A stretch of 64,000 nucleotides of DNA from Cyclobacterium qasimii M12-11B (lineage in GTDB: Bacteria; Bacteroidota; Bacteroidia; Cytophagales; Cyclobacteriaceae). Shown one piece after another: positions 59,472 to 64,000 of this stretch. A program made the translations under genes and the position numbers. Numbering within the stretch: position 1 is the first letter of the stretch; the number at the start of each line of letters is the position of its first letter. Below the pieces are notes generated by a model. It saw only the letters and a program-made list of their open reading frames with translations. It made no database searches and had not been told where the DNA came from. The stretch spans positions 1 to 64,000 of the forward strand of contig NZ_ATNM01000071.1 of NCBI RefSeq assembly GCF_000427295.1, given 5' to 3'.

Positions 59472-59834
59472 TTAATACTCATTGTTCCTTTCCACAAATA
59501 GTTTGCCAAGAAAATTACCTGTCAATGCACTTGATCCTCCGATCAAAAACCCAATTGAACCAGTAATCCCAACCAAAATGGCACCATTAGAGAAGCCCAT
59601 AATTTCGGAAAATTTATCCGGAAGATCCGAACCTGAAACAGACCATATGACCAATGGAGCCAGTACCCAAACACTAGCGACACCTAATGCCCCTGCTATG
59701 AAGGCTAGAAATGCCGATCCTCTAAACCAGGCAGATACACCACAGATTAGAATCATTAAAATATAATAGGGTACGATTGAACCCAGGAGGTAAGCTATTA
59801 AAGCTACTATAAGTATATGTAAGATAAACTTCAT
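59472..59834 (-). CDS. Small integral membrane protein
   Basis: Start taken at the ATG at 59834 (MKFILHILIVALIAYLLG); an upstream ATG at 59879 lies inside the acylase gene and is less likely. The 120 residues contain about four hydrophobic helices with small-residue-rich stretches (FLAFIAGALGVASVWVL, GAILVGITGSIGFLIGGSSALTG). No family beyond small membrane protein is recognised. The start is 1 bp from the acylase stop, so they are co-transcribed. Confidence 0.7.
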   Translation of the reverse strand: MKFILHILIVALIAYLLGSIVPYYILMILICGVSAWFRGSAFLAFIAGALGVASVWVLAPLVIWSVSGSDLPDKFSEIMGFSNGAILVGITGSIGFLIGGSSALTGNFLGKLFVERNNEY

Positions 59835-59835
59835 G

Positions 59836-62247
59836 CTAATCAGGGATAAATTCGGTTTGAAACAAAACTGATGAGGCATTGCTTCTATCCCTCAAATCCA
59901 TTTGTAGGTATTCTCCAGAAGCCCAAACATCTACCAAATTGTCATAAAATTTACTTCCAGGATTTCCAGATTGTCCTCCGGGGTATACGCCAAATGCTTT
60001 TATTTCTGGCCCCATTTCTACGACCATTCGCCAGCCAGGCCCCCAATCAGAAGCAGAGGCATTGACAATTCCTTTCCCTCCTCCTATGGGTATATTGAAC
60101 CTTCCGAAAGCCGCTAAATTTGGAATCAAATGGCTAATGTGTGTGTTTTTATAAACTGACCAGGGTATGGAATCTGTACCATTCTCAGTCAGCTTATCCA
60201 TTTCCTTTACCATGCCCAAAAACCCTTCATTTATCCAATGGTTAGCATTTTCCTTCTGCCCAGTGCTTTGTTGATCAAACCAGTCAGCATAGGGCTCACT
60301 TTTTATGCGTTTGGATAGGATAAATTTATTTGGATAAGTGATGGGCAATCCTTTGGTATCCCAGGAACTAAACAGCGCCTTTTCCATATGGTCCCACCAA
60401 GATTCAAATAAGACGGGTGCCATTTTTTCCGCGGAAGCATTGTAGTCCCATGCTTTTAATTGTGCCAGCCAAACCCTTTCCTTCTCAGAGCCTCCCACCT
60501 TCACACTGTCTAGCATTAATGGCAATATTTCCGAAGCGTGAAGGTTGAAATTATCTAACTGAAGGGCTTTCATATCCTCCAAAGTGATCCCAGTCTTATC
60601 AGACAATTGGTCTACAATTCTTCGATTTCTAAAATATTCATAACTATTATTATAAACATAATAAGGATAGTTGTAGGAAACAGGATGCTGATTGGCGGAA
60701 ACCAAAAATCCCTTTTCCGGATTTCTATCTTCAGCATTGTGCTCCTGTGGAATAAATCCTTGCCATTCATAAATGGGTTTGCTTCCATCCATTAGAAACT
60801 TACCCTGCCCTTTCCATTTCAAAGGAAATTTACCTTGGACTTTCATCGCAATCTCACCTTCTTTGGATGCAAAAACAAAGTTCTGAGCCGGCGCTACATA
60901 ATGGGTAAGTGCCTCATTAAAATCATCATACCCTTTTGCCTTATTTAAGGCTATAAAGGTTCTGCTTTCATTGGAGTTACCATGAGCGGTCCACTTCAAG
61001 GCAAAGTTTTCTGCCTTCCCTTTCATTTTGAAATTTCTGTCATATACCACAGGGCCATAATGGGTATAAATCACCGTGTCGACAAAATCATTTTGCCCTT
61101 TCACTAAGAAAGTTTCAAGCTGCTGGGTACTTTGAATCCATTGCCCATTGTATAGATACTCTTCTCTTGACTGGTCTTTAAATGTGATTTTATACCAATC
61201 TTTCACATCTCTGTCGGCATTCGTAGTACCCCAAGAAATATGCTGGTTGTACCCAATGATCACTCCGAGAGCTCCCGGCAAAGTGGCTCCTTTTACGGTG
61301 TATTCAGGAGTACTTAATTGAGCAGTAAACCATAGTGAGGGTAAGTTTAAAGCCAAATGAGGATCATTGGCCAATATTGGATAGCCAGAGGCTGTTTTTT
61401 CTCCTGAAACTACCCAGTTATTTGAACCTAGTCCAGGCTCTTTTTCAGGTAGCAATTGCGTTATTTTTATAGAATCAAGGAAAGCTTCATCCGGTCCGGT
61501 AACTTCTAATGGCTCAAAGCCCCAGTCTTCTTTTGTGATAACCGGCACGACTCCTTCTGGATTATCAGGAAAAAGCTTATTTAGCCATTCATCTCCAAAA
61601 ATATTCCGGAAATTGGTGTATGCCAAATCACTATCGCCCGACAATGTTTCTGACATATTCATCAAAAACAGAAGCGTTTTGTAAGGACTCCAGGGTTGGG
61701 GGTAATAATCTAGAAGCTTGTATTCAAGCGGTAACTCTCCTTGGGAAAGTTGGTCAATATAGGCATTCACACCAGCTGCATAAGCCAGCATTAAGTTTAA
61801 TGTTTCGGGATCGTTGATTTGGAGGTATTTCAGTTTGTTCCTAGCGCCGAAGCCAAGTCCTTTCCTTCTCATTTCCCTGTCACGGTTGAGCGCTATGGAC
61901 CCTACGACTTCTGAAAGCCTTCCTTCTGCAGCCATTACCTGAAACTCCATTTGCCACAACCTGTGCGTTGCAGTAATATAACCTTGAACCTTAAAAAGAT
62001 CTTTCTCGTTTTCGGCAAAAATATGAGGGATCAGGTTTTCATCATAAGTCACGGAAACCTCTGATTCAAGCCCCTCCAGAGTCACTTCACTGTTCGGACG
62101 GTAATCCTCACTGTAGGCGTTTTGCCAAAACCCTTTAAATGGGTCAAATATTTTGGCCAAAGGAGGCAAATTTGCCAGATTTATGGACAAGCCAACGGCA
62201 ACTAACAATGAAAATAGTAATGAAAAAAAGAACCCTATATACCTCAT
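59836..62247 (-). CDS. Penicillin acylase family Ntn hydrolase
   Basis: The 803-residue protein has an N-terminal signal/anchor helix (YIGFFFSLLFSLLVAVGLSI). The alpha chain has VQGYITATHRLWQMEFQ. The autoprocessing site is GLGSNNWVVSGEKTASG, where the Ser before NNW becomes the N-terminal nucleophile of the beta chain. Further features are ANDPHLALNLPSLWF and GNSNESRTFIALN. The family cleaves amide bonds of beta-lactams and of N-acyl homoserine lactones, so quorum quenching is possible. It overlaps the DUF2911 gene by 4 bp. Confidence 0.93.
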   Translation of the reverse strand: MRYIGFFFSLLFSLLVAVGLSINLANLPPLAKIFDPFKGFWQNAYSEDYRPNSEVTLEGLESEVSVTYDENLIPHIFAENEKDLFKVQGYITATHRLWQMEFQVMAAEGRLSEVVGSIALNRDREMRRKGLGFGARNKLKYLQINDPETLNLMLAYAAGVNAYIDQLSQGELPLEYKLLDYYPQPWSPYKTLLFLMNMSETLSGDSDLAYTNFRNIFGDEWLNKLFPDNPEGVVPVITKEDWGFEPLEVTGPDEAFLDSIKITQLLPEKEPGLGSNNWVVSGEKTASGYPILANDPHLALNLPSLWFTAQLSTPEYTVKGATLPGALGVIIGYNQHISWGTTNADRDVKDWYKITFKDQSREEYLYNGQWIQSTQQLETFLVKGQNDFVDTVIYTHYGPVVYDRNFKMKGKAENFALKWTAHGNSNESRTFIALNKAKGYDDFNEALTHYVAPAQNFVFASKEGEIAMKVQGKFPLKWKGQGKFLMDGSKPIYEWQGFIPQEHNAEDRNPEKGFLVSANQHPVSYNYPYYVYNNSYEYFRNRRIVDQLSDKTGITLEDMKALQLDNFNLHASEILPLMLDSVKVGGSEKERVWLAQLKAWDYNASAEKMAPVLFESWWDHMEKALFSSWDTKGLPITYPNKFILSKRIKSEPYADWFDQQSTGQKENANHWINEGFLGMVKEMDKLTENGTDSIPWSVYKNTHISHLIPNLAAFGRFNIPIGGGKGIVNASASDWGPGWRMVVEMGPEIKAFGVYPGGQSGNPGSKFYDNLVDVWASGEYLQMDLRDRSNASSVLFQTEFIPD

Positions 62248-62813
62248 TCAATATTTAACAATACTTTTGCTTTTTCCCACTTTATTTCTAAACCTTCTTT
62301 TACCACTTCAATGGAGAGTGATTCTTGGCTGCTGGATTCAAAAGTAGGACTAACATCTACCCTTAATACATCATTTTCCTCATTGTATTGGAAATGCCCA
62401 TGCTCTAAATCCCAATCAGCATTTAATATCACAGTCCAAGGTTCATTTTCTTTGGGAATGGTAAACAAAGAATATTTCCCTGCTTTTACCGTTTTACCTT
62501 CAACTACAACATCTGTACCAAAGGATACATTCGTGGCTTCATTGGCACCTGTTCTCCAAACTTCTCCATAAGGCACCAAATCTCCCCAAACAACTCTTCC
62601 CTTAACGGAGGGCGCACTGTATTGAACAGAAACTTTTTTACCTTCAATTACTCCTGAGGAGGACTTTAAAGGGCTAGCACGTTCTTTTGATTCCTCGACA
62701 GTTTCCTCTTCCACCGTCACAGCACTTTTTGATGATGGATTTGAACAGGAGAAAACCCCCAAGCAAATCACAAAAAAATATATACTGAAAAGTGGTTTTG
62801 TAAGGTAATTCAT
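62244..62813 (-). CDS. DUF2911-family lipoprotein
   Basis: The 189-residue protein has a lipobox (CLGVFSCSN). It carries the DUF2911 pattern: VSVQYSAPSVKGRVVWGDLVPYGEVWRTGANEAT, VKAGKYSLFTIP and WTVILNADWD. The function of this domain is not established. It leads a three-gene minus-strand unit with the acylase and the small membrane protein. Confidence 0.88.
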   Translation of the reverse strand: MNYLTKPLFSIYFFVICLGVFSCSNPSSKSAVTVEEETVEESKERASPLKSSSGVIEGKKVSVQYSAPSVKGRVVWGDLVPYGEVWRTGANEATNVSFGTDVVVEGKTVKAGKYSLFTIPKENEPWTVILNADWDLEHGHFQYNEENDVLRVDVSPTFESSSQESLSIEVVKEGLEIKWEKAKVLLNIE

Positions 62814-63120
62814 ATTGTTTAAGATTAAATTTTACACTAATCTATGTATTTTTTCCTTAATCAGCCATTCATTATAGGTTAAATATCATATTCATAATAT
62901 CCGTGGTAAATCTATCGTTTAAACGAAAATCATGATGTTAACCAATCCCCTTAAATGCCTTTATTTTCCTTTTTGCAAAGAAAAACATTTACCAGAGCCA
63001 AAATCAATCTTTTACAAAATCACCTGCTATGCAAATTGAATCATCCGAGTTAGTAAAAAAATAAATATATTGGTATAGCACAAAATTATTACCAATTTGG
63101 GATTTATTTAATTCTTCAAT
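62814..63120. other. Divergent intergenic region
   Basis: These 307 bp hold divergent promoters for the DUF2911 operon and the nuclease-fold gene. They are AT-rich; no gene or RNA structure is seen. Confidence 0.45.
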
Positions 63121-64000
63121 ATGCGTTTCATTATCGTTTCAATCTTTTTGATCTCCCTTGCCCTCTTTTTCAGCGTGAACATTTCACCTGAGACATGGGA
63201 TTATACTGGCCTCTTCCCACTTTTGATACCTGTTTTCTTACTATTGAACCTATTTCTCATCGTCTTGCTGTTTTTCGGACGATTCCGCTTAATTATTTTT
63301 CCAATTTTAGCCCTTGCTATTGGCTGGAAGTTTCTAGTGGTCTCCTTCCAATGGAACACTCCTGATACGGTGACTGAAGGGTTTACTTTTTTAAGCTACA
63401 ATACCATGTTATTTAACAATAACTGGGGCAATGACAACGACATCAAAATAACGAATTCAATAAAATGGGCGCAGGAAAACCCTTCAGACATCAAGTGTTT
63501 CCAGGAGTTTTACCAGGACTTTACCACACCATCAAGAAATGCGCTAAAGCAGATCAGTAACAATGGAGCTTATGAGCATGCCTACTTTGCTGCCAATGGC
63601 AATGAAAAAAAGAAATCGTATGGAATTGCCATATTCAGTAAATTCCCTATCATCAATAGCGGTAAAGTTTTTGACAACAAAAGGAATAATGGTGCCATGT
63701 TTGCTGATATAAAAATCAATGAAGACACCATCAGGGTTTACAATACCCATCTTGAATCAATGAACATCAAAGCTGCTGACCTTGATAATTTGGAAGGCAT
63801 AAAAACCAATACCGTTCCACCATTAGAAAATTAAAAGAAGGGATAAAATTAAGGACTTCTCAAATGTTAATCCTTAAAAAACACATAGCGGGTAGCCCTT
63901 ATCCTGTGATATTGGCTGGAGATTTTAATGATTTGCCCTACAGTTACACCTACTTTAGCCTTAGGGAAAATTTAGAAAATGCTTTCGAAAGCAGAGGTCG
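63121..64000 (+). CDS. Endonuclease/exonuclease/phosphatase-fold membrane protein (frameshifted, runs off the window)
   Basis: Two or three N-terminal membrane helices (residues 1-85) precede an EEP-fold domain: FTFLSYNTMLFNN, IKCFQEFYQD (catalytic Glu), IRVYNTHLES. The frame breaks at the A-run 63801-63805. With one base added the protein continues as IKNQYRSTIRKLKEG, then PVILAGDFNDLPYSYTY (the GDFND catalytic motif), and leaves the window open. Such proteins are common in Bacteroidota; substrates may be nucleic acids or phospholipids. Confidence 0.85.

Overview
The window looks like chromosomal DNA from a marine or environmental member of the Bacteroidota, probably Cytophagales/Cyclobacteriaceae (family placement is inference). 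The signs are two proteins with C-terminal type IX secretion (T9SS) sorting domains, a SusC/SusD pair leading a polysaccharide utilisation locus (PUL), many Cys-lipoproteins, AT-rich spacers, and core genes (dnaG, ribBA, surE, mrp/nfuA) of Bacteroidota type.

Layout. 1-3.6 kb: a small accessory patch next to a CAT-anticodon tRNA, with a TIR-domain protein, a decayed ExoX-like gene, a tiny membrane protein and a lipoprotein. 3.8-18.2 kb: ordinary chromosome (HAD phosphatase, site-2 protease, rhodanese, T9SS protein, PASTA protein, M43 metalloprotease, NfuA, Mrp, primase, RibBA, SurE). 18.4-37.3 kb: an accessory island with nearly every gene on the minus strand. It holds an AbiE toxin-antitoxin pair, a beta-helix lipoprotein, a serine hydrolase, a coiled-coil/PD-(D/E)XK-like protein, a SIR2 + HerA anti-phage module with an unknown partner, and a HEPN + HEXXH-protease gene pair. 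Four imperfect palindromic spacers (about 130-200 bp, integron attC-like in layout) and two duplicated leader sequences separate several of these units, so the region reads as a stack of gene cassettes. 37.9-53.3 kb: a PUL of SusC, SusD and five catalytic proteins (three heparinase II/III-type toroid proteins, one PL8 lyase, one BNR_4 propeller of the PL24/PL25 ulvan-lyase type). A NrtR-like Nudix regulator lies divergently upstream behind a large palindrome. A 37-codon relic of a second heparinase gene at 35.4 kb, with its own copy of the terminator, shows that the island/PUL border was rearranged. 54.5-64 kb: regulator, alpha/beta hydrolase, OtsA-OtsB fusion, penicillin-acylase family protein, DUF2911 lipoprotein, and a nuclease/phosphatase-fold gene cut by the window edge.

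A caution for every reader: at least thirteen genes are interrupted by single-base frameshifts. Nearly all fit loss of one base from a short homopolymer, and they hit core-type as well as accessory genes. I give the reconstructed full extents. The simplest explanation is residual homopolymer error in the assembly, not mass pseudogenisation.
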